Notes: a model not told the origin generated them from the sequence alone. A stretch of DNA of 8,505 nucleotides from Bacteroidales bacterium (GCA_003508755.1 DNTK01000287.1:1-8505), one strand, 5' to 3'; numbered from the stretch's first letter, positions 1 through 6,994 are shown. Translations and numbers: made by a program.

Positions 1-17
1 TTCTTTTATTGCTCCCG

Positions 18-58
18 GGCGGAAGTTATACCAGCAATTTTGTGGTTTCTGTTCCGCC
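18..58. repeat. Inverted repeat at left edge (GGCGGAA / TTCCGCC)
   Basis: A perfect 7-bp inverted repeat, GGCGGAA at 18-24 and TTCCGCC at 52-58, flanks a 27-nt spacer. It is locally GC-rich compared with the AT-rich sequence to its right. No T-tract follows on either strand, so it does not look like a simple terminator. It may belong to the same small structured element as the hairpin at 93-117. Confidence 0.4.
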
Positions 59-92
59 ATTTGGGCTTGGTCGTTTTTCAGCTGAATATTTC

Positions 93-117
93 AAGTGGAA
101 GCTTTGCCTTTCCACTT
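93..117 (+). terminator. Hairpin, possible terminator of a gene left of the window
   Basis: AAGTGGAA (93-100) and TTCCACTT (110-117) form a perfect 8-bp stem with a 9-nt loop. A T-rich stretch (about 118-136, including TTATTCATTTTG) follows on the + strand, which is compatible with a weak intrinsic terminator for a rightward gene lying off the left edge. The T-run is interrupted, so a dispersed palindromic repeat is an alternative explanation. Confidence 0.35.
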
Positions 118-198
118 TATTCATTTTGCTTTTGAACGATTTTGCGGTGTGCAAAAATAGACAATAGTTGCTTACCAAACAAAAATAATTAACATTCC

Positions 199-309
199 AT
201 GAATTTTCGTATGCAAGCTTCTGAAATACATGAGATACGCTGGTTCCGTAAGGGCGTTAGGGGTGGTTTTTATCCTGTTGTTGTTCTAATAACAAAACCT
301 GCCTGTTAA
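199..309 (+). CDS. Possible 36-residue small ORF upstream of nrdJ
   Basis: An ATG at 199 opens 36 codons ending in TAA at 307-309. The A/T-rich leader just before it (AATAATTAACATTCC) resembles the other initiation regions in this window. The predicted peptide starts MNFRMQASEIHE, has a basic aromatic middle (RWFRKGVRGGF) and ends in a hydrophobic PVVVLITKPAC. I recognise no family. It could be a short peptide, a leader peptide, a decayed gene fragment or chance. The only support is the start context and a protein-like composition. Confidence 0.2.
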   Translation: MNFRMQASEIHEIRWFRKGVRGGFYPVVVLITKPAC

Positions 310-560
310 TAATTGTTGAATAATTTTTTAGTGAAAAAACTTGTGTTTTGTTTTCCTTTTTCATATCATAGAGAGAGCTCTAATAAGCTATTAATCAGCT
401 TTTCAGAGCGTTACACTTAAAAGTTAATAACTATTCTCAAATGTTAAAAACTACAAAGGTTTCTTGATTGTTCTAAAAGTAAACTGTGCCTATATTGCAA
501 ACCAACTCGGGAGAAAAATCCTAATATTTATTTAACAATAGAACAGCACTTTAATAATTT
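310..560. other. AT-rich leader region, no gene seen
   Basis: This stretch before nrdJ contains no plausible coding frame on either strand. It holds short A and T runs, an imperfect palindromic patch around 370-402 (AGAGCTCT, and AAGCT paired with AGCTT) and a weak promoter candidate near 467-498. It most likely contains the nrdJ promoter and 5' untranslated region. No canonical riboswitch core is visible. Confidence 0.4.
467..498 (+). promoter_or_regulatory. Candidate Bacteroidota-type promoter for nrdJ
   Basis: ATTG at 467-470 and TATATTGC at 491-498 are separated by 20 bp. They partly match the known Bacteroidota sigma-ABfr pattern (TTTG near -33, TAnnTTTG near -7, about 19-21 bp apart). 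The -7 element matches four of six fixed positions. If real, transcription would begin near 505 and leave an untranslated leader of about 60 nt. This is a weak motif match only. Confidence 0.25.
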
Positions 561-566
561 TTGCCG

Positions 567-3179
567 ATGCAAGCCGATGGAATAAAAACAAAAGAACTGA
601 CCGTAGACATGGAAGTTAAGGAGAAGGAAAATGATGTAAACAAGCCCTCACAGAAGATTTACACATACGATGAAGCACTGAAAAGCTCTATAGAATATTT
701 TAAAGGAGATGAGCTGGCTGCAACTGTTTGGATAAACAAATATGCCCTAAAAGATTCCTACGGAAACTTATTCGAAAAAAATCCGGATGATATGCACAAA
801 CGCCTTGCGCGTGAGTTAGCCCGCATTGAAAAGAAATATCCAAATCCACTCTCCGAAGATGAAATATATGCTGTTCTGAAAGATTTTAAGTACATCGTTC
901 CTCAAGGAGGTCCGATGACAGGCATCGGCAACAACTTTCAAATAGCATCGCTATCAAATTGCTTTGTAATCGGAAACGATGGGCCATCTGATTCATACGG
1001 GGCAATCATGAAAATTGATCAGGAACAGGTGCAACTTATGAAACGTCGTGGTGGAGTTGGTCACGATTTATCACATATTCGTCCAAAGGGCAGTCCGGTT
1101 TTAAACAGTGCCCTTACCTCAACCGGTGTTGTACCATTTATGGAGCGCTATTCGAATTCAACACGCGAGGTGGCACAGGATGGCCGCCGAGGAGCCCTTA
1201 TGCTAAGTATTAGCAGCAAGCACCCCGACTCGGAAGATTTTATCGACGCTAAAATGACTGCTGGTAAAGTAACCGGCGCCAATGTTTCGGTACGTATCGA
1301 CGATGCATTCATGCAATCGGTGGTGGATGGTAAACCTTATACCCAGAAATACCCGGTTGACTCTGATAATCCGACAGTTACAAAGGAAATAGACGCCCGT
1401 AATCTATGGGGTAAGATAGTTCATAACGCCTGGAAATCGGCAGAACCCGGAATCCTCTTTTGGGATACCATTGCCTCAGAGGCAGTGCCCGATTGCTATG
1501 CCGAATTTGGCTACAAAACTGTTTCTACTAATCCCTGTGGTGAGATACCACTTTGCCCCTACGACTCTTGCCGGCTTTTAGCCATCAATTTATACAGTTA
1601 TGTTGAAAATCCGTTTACCGCGGACGCAAAGTTTAATTTCGGCCTGTACAAAAAACACGTTCATCTGGCACAACGCATGATGGACGATATTATTGATCTT
1701 GAACTTGAAAAAATTGATGCCATACTGGGTAAAATAGGTAATGACCCTGAAGACCTGGAGGTAAAACGCGTGGAGAAAAAACTTTGGGAAAATATTCGAC
1801 TTAAAGCCGAAGAAGGCCGTCGCACCGGTATTGGTATTACTGCCGAAGGCGATATGCTTGCTGCATTGGGTCTTCGCTATGGCAGCGATGATGCAACCGA
1901 CTTTTCGGTAGAAGTGCATAAAACAACAGCCCTTGAAGCCTATCGTGCTTCTGTGTATACCGCTAAAGACCGCGGTGCCTTTACCATTTACGATACCCAC
2001 CTTGAGCGCAACAACCCATTCATTCAACGCCTGCGCAAGGAAGATGAAAACCTTTACCGCGATATGGTTAAATACGGGCGCCGAAACATTGCACTGTTAA
2101 CAATTGCTCCAACGGGTACTACAAGTCTTATGACCCAAACCACTTCAGGTATCGAACCTGTTTTCTTACCTGTTTACAAGCGTCGTCGTAAAGTAAATCC
2201 AAACGACAGCAGTGTAAAGGTTGCTTTTGTTGATGAAGTGGGTGATTCTTGGGAAGAATACAATGTATTTCATCACAAGTTTGTTACCTGGCTCGAAACC
2301 AATGGCTACAACACAGATGAGGTTAAAGCTTTTGACGATAAACAACTTCAGGAATTACTTGAAAAATCGCCCTATTACAAAGCTACCTCAAACGATGTTG
2401 ACTGGATGAACAAAGTTCGTATGCAGGGCGAAGTACAAAAATGGGTTGACCACTCAATTAGTGTAACCATTAACCTGCCCGAAAACGTGAAAGAAGAGCT
2501 CGTTGGCGAACTCTACGTGAAAGCCTGGCAAAGTGGTTGCAAAGGTGTTACTGTTTACCGCGATGGTTCACGCTCGGGGGTATTGGTAGGTTCCGACAGT
2601 AAAAAGAAAGAAGAAAAAGAAGAGCCCACACTTGCACTTAAGCGACCCAAGTCGCTGGAAGCAGAGATTATTCGCTTCAACAATAACGATGAGAAATGGA
2701 TAGCCTTTGTCGGTATTAAAGATGGACGACCCTACGAAATATTTACCGGATTGGCCGACGAAGAGATGTTTCCGATTCCAAAATCCATTAAAAAAGGAAA
2801 TATTATTAAAGCCCGTGATGAAAACGGAACCTCTCGTTACGACTTCCAGTATACCGATAAATATGGCTATAAAAATACCCTGGGTGGGTTATCGCATATG
2901 TTCGACAAAGAATACTGGAACTATGCAAAACTTATTTCCAGTGTGTTACGACATGGAATGCCAATTGCAGATTGCGTGCGCCTGGTAAGTTCACTTCACC
3001 TCGATAGTGATAACATAAACACCTGGAGAAATGGTGTAGAACGCGCTCTTAAGCGGTACATACCAGATGGAACAAAAGTTAAAAAAGGCATTAAATGCCA
3101 GGAGTGCGGATCTGATAGTTTAATCTACCAGGAAGGCTGCCTTCTGTGCACTAACTGTGGATCTTCGAAATGCGGCTAG
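567..3179 (+). CDS. nrdJ: Class II adenosylcobalamin-dependent ribonucleotide reductase
   Basis: Reduces ribonucleotides to deoxyribonucleotides in the cytoplasm using adenosylcobalamin, which needs no oxygen. With the ATG at 567 the protein is 870 residues. The active site is clear: an N-terminal redox cysteine in SNCFV (C132), the thiyl-radical motif NPCGE (N322, C324, E326) and a second redox cysteine at C335. That cysteine lies 11 residues after the radical cysteine, the spacing known from Thermotoga NrdJ. A phosphate-binding PTGTTSLM lies at 515-522. The catalytic core ends near 675. A charged KKKEEKEEP linker, an accessory domain and a cysteine-rich zinc-ribbon tail follow (C844, C847, C858, C861, C864, C869), the tail probably serving in reductant transfer. 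No N-terminal ATP-cone motif is seen. ATG 567 was chosen because TAATAATT sits 7 nt upstream; TTG 561 or ATG 609 are possible. It appears monocistronic. Confidence 0.96.
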   Translation: MQADGIKTKELTVDMEVKEKENDVNKPSQKIYTYDEALKSSIEYFKGDELAATVWINKYALKDSYGNLFEKNPDDMHKRLARELARIEKKYPNPLSEDEIYAVLKDFKYIVPQGGPMTGIGNNFQIASLSNCFVIGNDGPSDSYGAIMKIDQEQVQLMKRRGGVGHDLSHIRPKGSPVLNSALTSTGVVPFMERYSNSTREVAQDGRRGALMLSISSKHPDSEDFIDAKMTAGKVTGANVSVRIDDAFMQSVVDGKPYTQKYPVDSDNPTVTKEIDARNLWGKIVHNAWKSAEPGILFWDTIASEAVPDCYAEFGYKTVSTNPCGEIPLCPYDSCRLLAINLYSYVENPFTADAKFNFGLYKKHVHLAQRMMDDIIDLELEKIDAILGKIGNDPEDLEVKRVEKKLWENIRLKAEEGRRTGIGITAEGDMLAALGLRYGSDDATDFSVEVHKTTALEAYRASVYTAKDRGAFTIYDTHLERNNPFIQRLRKEDENLYRDMVKYGRRNIALLTIAPTGTTSLMTQTTSGIEPVFLPVYKRRRKVNPNDSSVKVAFVDEVGDSWEEYNVFHHKFVTWLETNGYNTDEVKAFDDKQLQELLEKSPYYKATSNDVDWMNKVRMQGEVQKWVDHSISVTINLPENVKEELVGELYVKAWQSGCKGVTVYRDGSRSGVLVGSDSKKKEEKEEPTLALKRPKSLEAEIIRFNNNDEKWIAFVGIKDGRPYEIFTGLADEEMFPIPKSIKKGNIIKARDENGTSRYDFQYTDKYGYKNTLGGLSHMFDKEYWNYAKLISSVLRHGMPIADCVRLVSSLHLDSDNINTWRNGVERALKRYIPDGTKVKKGIKCQECGSDSLIYQEGCLLCTNCGSSKCG

Positions 3180-3211
3180 CAGCAAGATCGCATATCTCAT
3201 AAATCAAAGGA

Positions 3212-3250
3212 GAAAAAGAGAAAGTCATGACAGCAGACTTTCTCTTTTTC
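3212..3250 (+). terminator. Strong intrinsic terminator of nrdJ
   Basis: A perfect 15-bp stem (3212-3226 with 3236-3250) encloses a 9-nt loop, ATGACAGCA. The right arm carries CTCTTTTTC and is followed by ATTTTATAG, giving the U-rich 3' side expected of an intrinsic terminator. It begins 33 nt after the nrdJ stop and separates nrdJ from the lipoprotein gene. The left arm is A-rich, so the hairpin could also act on leftward transcripts. Confidence 0.85.
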
Positions 3251-3338
3251 ATTTTATAGTGGCAAAAAATGAAGAAATTCATAGGATAGTCCGTTATTTT
3301 TTTTGAAATTGATCACCCTAATTCTAAATCCTATTGCA

Positions 3339-4409
3339 ATGAAATTCAAATATTTGCTCACCCTTCTGCCCTTGTTCTTCATCTGTAGTTGTAACGATGA
3401 TGGCGATTCAGGATGCACAGATTGCAACAATACCAACGTGGTAGTTATTACCGATGATGTTGTGGTGAATACCACCTGGTATGCCGATTCCATTTATGTA
3501 ATAAAAGCCTGGGATTTTTATGTTACAGCAACCTTAACCATTCAGCCCGGTACCATCATAAAGTTTACTGCCGATGGCCCTTTTATGGGAACAAGTGGTT
3601 CAGGGACCATTGTTGCCAATGGAACTTCCTCCAGTCCGATTGTCTTTACTTCCTACAAAGATGATGCACACGGTGGTGACCAAAATGGCGATGGCAATGC
3701 TACTGCACCAGCTTCAAGAGACTGGCAGGAAGTACTTGTGCAAACCAATGGCTGCACCTTCCGCCATTGTAAGTTTTTGTATGGCGGCGATGGATCCTAT
3801 CTGAGTACACTAAATATTTACGATGTAAATGCCACCATCGATAATTGCACGTTTGCCTATAATCATGGAGGTAAATCAGGCGCTTTCTATTATGGAGCCC
3901 TTGATGCAATGAATGCAAGCGAAAACACCGTTATTACCAACAATGTGTTTTATGAAAACAACCTGCCTCTATCCATAGAAAGTGTGATTCAGATTGATAA
4001 CTCAAATACCTTTCACAATCCGGACAATGCCGGAGAAATTAACAAGATGAATGGGATATTTGTATACAGCTACGATGATTTCTTCAAGGCTGTTAGCTGG
4101 GAAGAAACAGAAGTACCTTTCGTGATTAATGATAATGACCTTTGGATTGAAAGTGGCGCCTCGTTAACCCTTGCTGAAAATGTAGTGCTTAAGTTTACAC
4201 CCACTTCAGTAATTGTTATAGGTATAGGTGCAACATTTAACCAAAATGCCTCAAATGCTTTTACTTCTTTTAAAGACGATTCAAGACTGGGCGATACCAA
4301 TGGAGATGGTGATGCAACCGGCCCTATGGATGGCGATTGGGATGGAATTTATGACGATAACCTATCAGCCTACCTGGCATGGTCAACCATATCTTACGAT
4401 AGTCACTAA
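3339..4409 (+). CDS. Surface-type lipoprotein, right-handed beta-helix-like
   Basis: Predicted 356-residue lipoprotein of unknown function. The ATG at 3339 gives a short basic start (MKFKY), a hydrophobic segment and a lipobox, ICSC, with the acylated cysteine at C18; an upstream TTG at 3303 would disrupt this signal. The following NDDGDSG is acidic, like the Bacteroidota surface-export signal, so the protein is probably displayed on the outer membrane. The body is rich in short beta-strand, Asn/Thr/Gly-rich segments (TLTIQPGTIIKF, NCTFAYNHGG, NNVFYENN) typical of right-handed parallel beta-helix proteins. A module is duplicated: FTSYKDD (103-109) with DQNGDGNAT (114-122), and FTSFKDD (308-314) with DTNGDGDAT (319-327), each followed by a conserved tryptophan. 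The Asp/Asn/Gly loops may bind calcium (inference). No catalytic motif is recognised. It is probably co-transcribed with the LOG gene 8 nt downstream. Confidence 0.85.
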   Translation: MKFKYLLTLLPLFFICSCNDDGDSGCTDCNNTNVVVITDDVVVNTTWYADSIYVIKAWDFYVTATLTIQPGTIIKFTADGPFMGTSGSGTIVANGTSSSPIVFTSYKDDAHGGDQNGDGNATAPASRDWQEVLVQTNGCTFRHCKFLYGGDGSYLSTLNIYDVNATIDNCTFAYNHGGKSGAFYYGALDAMNASENTVITNNVFYENNLPLSIESVIQIDNSNTFHNPDNAGEINKMNGIFVYSYDDFFKAVSWEETEVPFVINDNDLWIESGASLTLAENVVLKFTPTSVIVIGIGATFNQNASNAFTSFKDDSRLGDTNGDGDATGPMDGDWDGIYDDNLSAYLAWSTISYDSH

Positions 4410-4417
4410 TAATTAAA

Positions 4418-4996
4418 ATGTCTTTCACTGTAACTGTTTATTGTGCCTCGAGCCGCAAGGTAGATGAGAAATATTTTAAGGCAACTCTTGCCCTTGCCGA
4501 TGAATTACTACGTAAAAATGCAAAGGTAATTTATGGAGGAGGCGCTGTTGGCCTGATGGGTGCCATTGCAGATAGATATGTCGAAAAAAGGGGTAGAATA
4601 AAAGGCGTGATACCCGAATTTATGGTAAAAGTAGAATGGGCACATCCAAATGTCGATGACATGCTCATTGTAACTGATATGCACGATCGGAAAAAGAAAC
4701 TCATCGAAAACACCGATGCGGTTATTGCCCTGCCCGGAGGTACAGGTACACTCGAGGAATTATCAGAGGTAATCACATTAAAACGCCTGGGGAAGTTTTC
4801 GAAACCAATACTTATGCTCAATACCGACGGATTCTATACTCCCCTGAATGAATTCCTGAATAAAATGGCCGAGGAACATTTCTTAAGCCAAGACCATCTG
4901 AATATGTGGCAACTAATTGATGAACCTCACGAATTCTGGCCGGCAATTAATGCTTCATCGGATTGGAAAAGAGGAATCAGTTCCGCACAGGTATGA
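4418..4996 (+). CDS. LOG-family nucleoside 5'-monophosphate phosphoribohydrolase
   Basis: 192-residue cytoplasmic Rossmann-fold protein of the LOG family (known as cytokinin riboside 5'-monophosphate phosphoribohydrolases; bacterial members hydrolyse nucleoside monophosphates to base plus ribose 5-phosphate). Visible motifs in order are VYCASS near the N-terminus, the glycine-rich GGGAVGLMG (40-48), the MHDRK patch (88-92) with its conserved arginine, and the signature PGGTGTLEE (106-114). Length is normal for the short form of the family. The ATG at 4418 lies 8 nt after the lipoprotein stop, and the AT-rich leader overlaps that stop codon, which suggests translation from a shared message. 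Some family members are annotated as lysine decarboxylases, an old misassignment. The physiological substrate here cannot be told from sequence. Confidence 0.93.
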   Translation: MSFTVTVYCASSRKVDEKYFKATLALADELLRKNAKVIYGGGAVGLMGAIADRYVEKRGRIKGVIPEFMVKVEWAHPNVDDMLIVTDMHDRKKKLIENTDAVIALPGGTGTLEELSEVITLKRLGKFSKPILMLNTDGFYTPLNEFLNKMAEEHFLSQDHLNMWQLIDEPHEFWPAINASSDWKRGISSAQV

Positions 4997-5062
4997 GACT
5001 ATTTTTAAGTAATGAGTGTTTTTAAGTAGTCGGTTCTTCTGCATTGTTGTATTTATGTGTAG

Positions 5063-5092
5063 TTTGTTTCTGAGGTGCCCCGCATATATTGT
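5063..5092 (+). promoter_or_regulatory. Candidate promoter for the GH16 gene
   Basis: TTTG at 5063-5066 and TATATTGT at 5085-5092 lie 18 bp apart, roughly the Bacteroidota -33/-7 arrangement. The -7 octamer matches four of six fixed positions. The predicted start near 5100 leaves a leader of about 80 nt before the ATG at 5183. A second -7-like octamer, TAACTTCG (5095-5102), matches better but lacks a well-spaced upstream box. Motif evidence only. Confidence 0.3.
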
Positions 5093-5182
5093 TGTAACTT
5101 CGATTAGCAATCAACATAAAATTCACAGCACCAACTAACAACCACGTACATTAAACATTTTAATAATTAAAATAAGAAAGAA

Positions 5183-6043
5183 ATGAATCGTTTGTTAATT
5201 GTTTTTTTAGTTGCCTTTTTCAACCTGCCACAAAGTAGCCTGTATGCCAGCGATGGGTCCGAAACAAATGCTGACACAACGGATGTATGGGTAGTCGATT
5301 TCTTTGACGATTTTGATACGTTTAACCCTGACAACTGGCAGGATCAGCGAATCTGGGTAAATAACGAAACTCAATGCTACGTGCCCGACGGGAAATATGG
5401 AACCCGTGAAGTAAGCAATGGTACAATCAAAATGAAAGTAGTTAATATCGGGGAAGAAATAGTTTGTGACAACTTTGACAAGTATGGTAAGCAGCACCCA
5501 AATACGCAATATGTTGCCGGCCGCATTTGTTCAAAAAACAAAAAGGAATTCATCAAAGGAAAATGGACCGCCAGGTTAAAACTTTCAGGAAATGGTGAAG
5601 CCAGCATGTTCCCCGCCTGGTGGTTACTGGGGGCTCAAAATAATGAACCTCCCGTGCAAGAAGCTGATGAATATGTGTGTTGGCCATTAACAGGCTCCGG
5701 AGAGATTGATATATTTGAACATCATGGAGACCATCAAAAGGACCATTACACTACCGGTGCCATATTAAACGCAGATAGCTGCTGCGATAAAGGAGACTGG
5801 TGGAGTATGCGTATTGGAGTAGATGCAACACTTAATGAATACCACGAATATTCTGTAGAGTGGGAAGGTAGTGACCTGGTTTATCGATTGGATGGCAAAG
5901 AAGTGTATCGGAATGTGGGACAAGGTGATAAATATCCTGAAAAAATGTTTGCCATTTTAAACTACGCCAAAATAACTGACTTTCCCATGTCAGGTGAATG
6001 GGTGATGGAAGTAGACTGGGTAAAGCACGAGTATCGGAAATAG
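5183..6043 (+). CDS. Secreted GH16-family glycoside hydrolase (beta-glucanase/laminarinase type)
   Basis: 286-residue exported endo-acting glycosidase of family GH16, which cleaves beta-1,3(4)-glucans or related algal galactans with retention of configuration. A signal peptide spans about residues 1-22 (hydrophobic LLIVFLVAFF, cleavage likely after LYA). A single catalytic domain fills the rest. The MFPAWWLLG strand (142-150) precedes the catalytic GEIDIFEHHG, where E174 is the nucleophile, D176 assists and E179 is the acid/base. The E-x-D-x-x-E spacing is the beta-bulged form found in laminarinases, agarases and carrageenases, not lichenases. HEYSVEWEGSDLVYRLDG and a terminal VDWVKHEYRK also fit the family. 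No carbohydrate-binding module or type IX secretion tail is present. Six cysteines in the mature part may form disulfides. Start ATG 5183 has an A-rich AAGAAAGAA leader. Substrate is not determinable from this sequence alone. Confidence 0.93.
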   Translation: MNRLLIVFLVAFFNLPQSSLYASDGSETNADTTDVWVVDFFDDFDTFNPDNWQDQRIWVNNETQCYVPDGKYGTREVSNGTIKMKVVNIGEEIVCDNFDKYGKQHPNTQYVAGRICSKNKKEFIKGKWTARLKLSGNGEASMFPAWWLLGAQNNEPPVQEADEYVCWPLTGSGEIDIFEHHGDHQKDHYTTGAILNADSCCDKGDWWSMRIGVDATLNEYHEYSVEWEGSDLVYRLDGKEVYRNVGQGDKYPEKMFAILNYAKITDFPMSGEWVMEVDWVKHEYRK

Positions 6044-6091
6044 CCGGTTATCACAAAGAGATAGTTAGTTTGAAAGGATAAAATACTTATA

Positions 6092-6163
6092 GTTAGTCCA
6101 TTGAACCAGGTAAGGGTATGCTAAAGGCTGTTAGTATAAACAGCCTTTGGTTCAATGTCTAAC
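6092..6163. terminator. Compound hairpin between convergent genes
   Basis: Three nested complementary segments form one long structure. GTTAG (6092-6096) pairs with CTAAC (6159-6163), CATTGAACC (6099-6107) with GGTTCAATG (6149-6157), and AAAGGCTGTT (6123-6132) with AACAGCCTTT (6139-6148) around a 6-nt loop. A 15-nt one-sided bulge (6108-6122) interrupts the left arm. It lies between the ends of the GH16 gene and the leftward hydrolase gene, so bidirectional termination or 3'-end protection is the simplest role. No long T-tract follows on either side, so intrinsic termination is not certain. Confidence 0.55.
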
Positions 6164-6198
6164 GGATATTCACACCCAGACAGGTTTTTACTTACTGC

Positions 6199-6978
6199 TT
6201 ATAATTTTAGAATTATTTCTGCAACCTCAGCGGGTTTCTCCAGCATACTCATATGCCCACAATCCGCAAGCCAGTGGATATTCACAAGCTCCTTGTTGAG
6301 TTGCTCAAAGAATTTTATGGGTATCCTGGAATCAGCCATTCCCAGTATAAAATCTGCCTGCAACCTTTTCTTTTGTACCAGCTCGATTCTGGGCTTTCGG
6401 GCCATCATGCCGGCTAAATCGGCTAACATTCCGTTTTCGGGTTGAGAAAGTGCTATTTGAGTCGCTAACTGAATTTCCTCCTTTAAGGCATTGGAAGACG
6501 ATCTGTTAAAATTATTTTGGACAAAGTTCCGTAAGAGTATTTCCTTCTTTCCTTCCTGAATTATTTCAGCTTCCCGGTTGCGTGCCAGCATTTTATTCAT
6601 TCCATCTTCAAACGGATGCGTGTTGAGCAATATAAGCCTGTCTGTAAGATTTGGATATTTATCGGCAAATGCCATAGCAGCATAACCCCCCATAGAGTGG
6701 CCCGCAATGCTAATTCCACTGTGACCGCCCGATAATATGATGCTATAAAGCACATCCGCCAGAAAATCCATGTCATTTGTTGCCTGAATGAGAGGCGACT
6801 GCCCATGCCCCGGTAAATCAGGAATAATTAGCATAAAATGTTCTTTGAGCAGTGGAACCATCTTCTCCCAAATACGCGAATCGGCCTGGTAGCCATGCAC
6901 CAACAACAAAGGTTCGCCTTCACCAACCACATGATATTGAATTCTGCTGCTACGGAAAAATAAAAATTTTGGAGTCAT
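6199..6978 (-). CDS. Alpha/beta-fold hydrolase
   Basis: 259-residue, apparently cytoplasmic serine hydrolase with no signal peptide. It has the standard single-domain layout: the oxyanion-side HGYQ at 28-31, DLPGHG (54-59), the nucleophile elbow GHSMGG with S95, a helical cap region (about 125-200), the acid in GMADSRIP (D216) and the catalytic histidine in DCGHMSMLEKP (H242). The complete triad supports an active esterase, lactonase or similar enzyme; the substrate cannot be assigned. The ATG at 6978 is preferred because an A-rich leader (AAGAAAAAAAAC) precedes it and the protein then begins with the usual MTPKFLFFRS strand. A GTG at 7029 would add 17 residues encoded by the intergenic hairpin. 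It lies 76 nt downstream of the aminopeptidase gene on the same strand, so co-transcription is plausible. Confidence 0.92.
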   Translation of the reverse strand: MTPKFLFFRSSRIQYHVVGEGEPLLLVHGYQADSRIWEKMVPLLKEHFMLIIPDLPGHGQSPLIQATNDMDFLADVLYSIILSGGHSGISIAGHSMGGYAAMAFADKYPNLTDRLILLNTHPFEDGMNKMLARNREAEIIQEGKKEILLRNFVQNNFNRSSSNALKEEIQLATQIALSQPENGMLADLAGMMARKPRIELVQKKRLQADFILGMADSRIPIKFFEQLNKELVNIHWLADCGHMSMLEKPAEVAEIILKL

Positions 6979-6994
6979 GTTTTTTTTCTTACAA

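Noticed and set aside
174..560. Cobalamin riboswitch upstream of the B12-dependent nrdJ
   Set aside because: Only a fragment resembling the end of a B12 box (ACCTGCCT near 297) is present. The AGCCAGGAGA half, the GCCACTG element and the expected multi-helix core are not seen. A covariance-model search would settle it.
470..566. NrdR-box pair in the nrdJ promoter
   Set aside because: TGTGCCTATATTGC has a vague likeness to one half of a box, but no paired ACACWATATATWGTGT-like sites at helical spacing were found.
1590..2027. 145-codon leftward open frame inside nrdJ
   Set aside because: It is fully antisense to conserved nrdJ coding sequence, its peptide matches no family and no start context supports it.
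3303..3338. Upstream TTG start for the lipoprotein
   Set aside because: It would add 12 residues ahead of an already complete lipoprotein signal peptide; ATG 3339 gives the normal arrangement.
4340..4409. Lipoprotein truncated in its second module
   Set aside because: The second module ends soon after its tryptophan while the first continues, but the ending SYDSH is followed by a clean stop and a tightly spaced next gene. No downstream frame resumes the homology, so a natural end is more likely.
4997..5031. Terminator after the LOG gene
   Set aside because: GACTA/TAGTC can pair, but the stem is short, contains a G-U pair with a long loop and lacks a following T-tract. The patch is mainly a direct repeat of TTTTTAAGTA (5002-5011 and 5019-5028).
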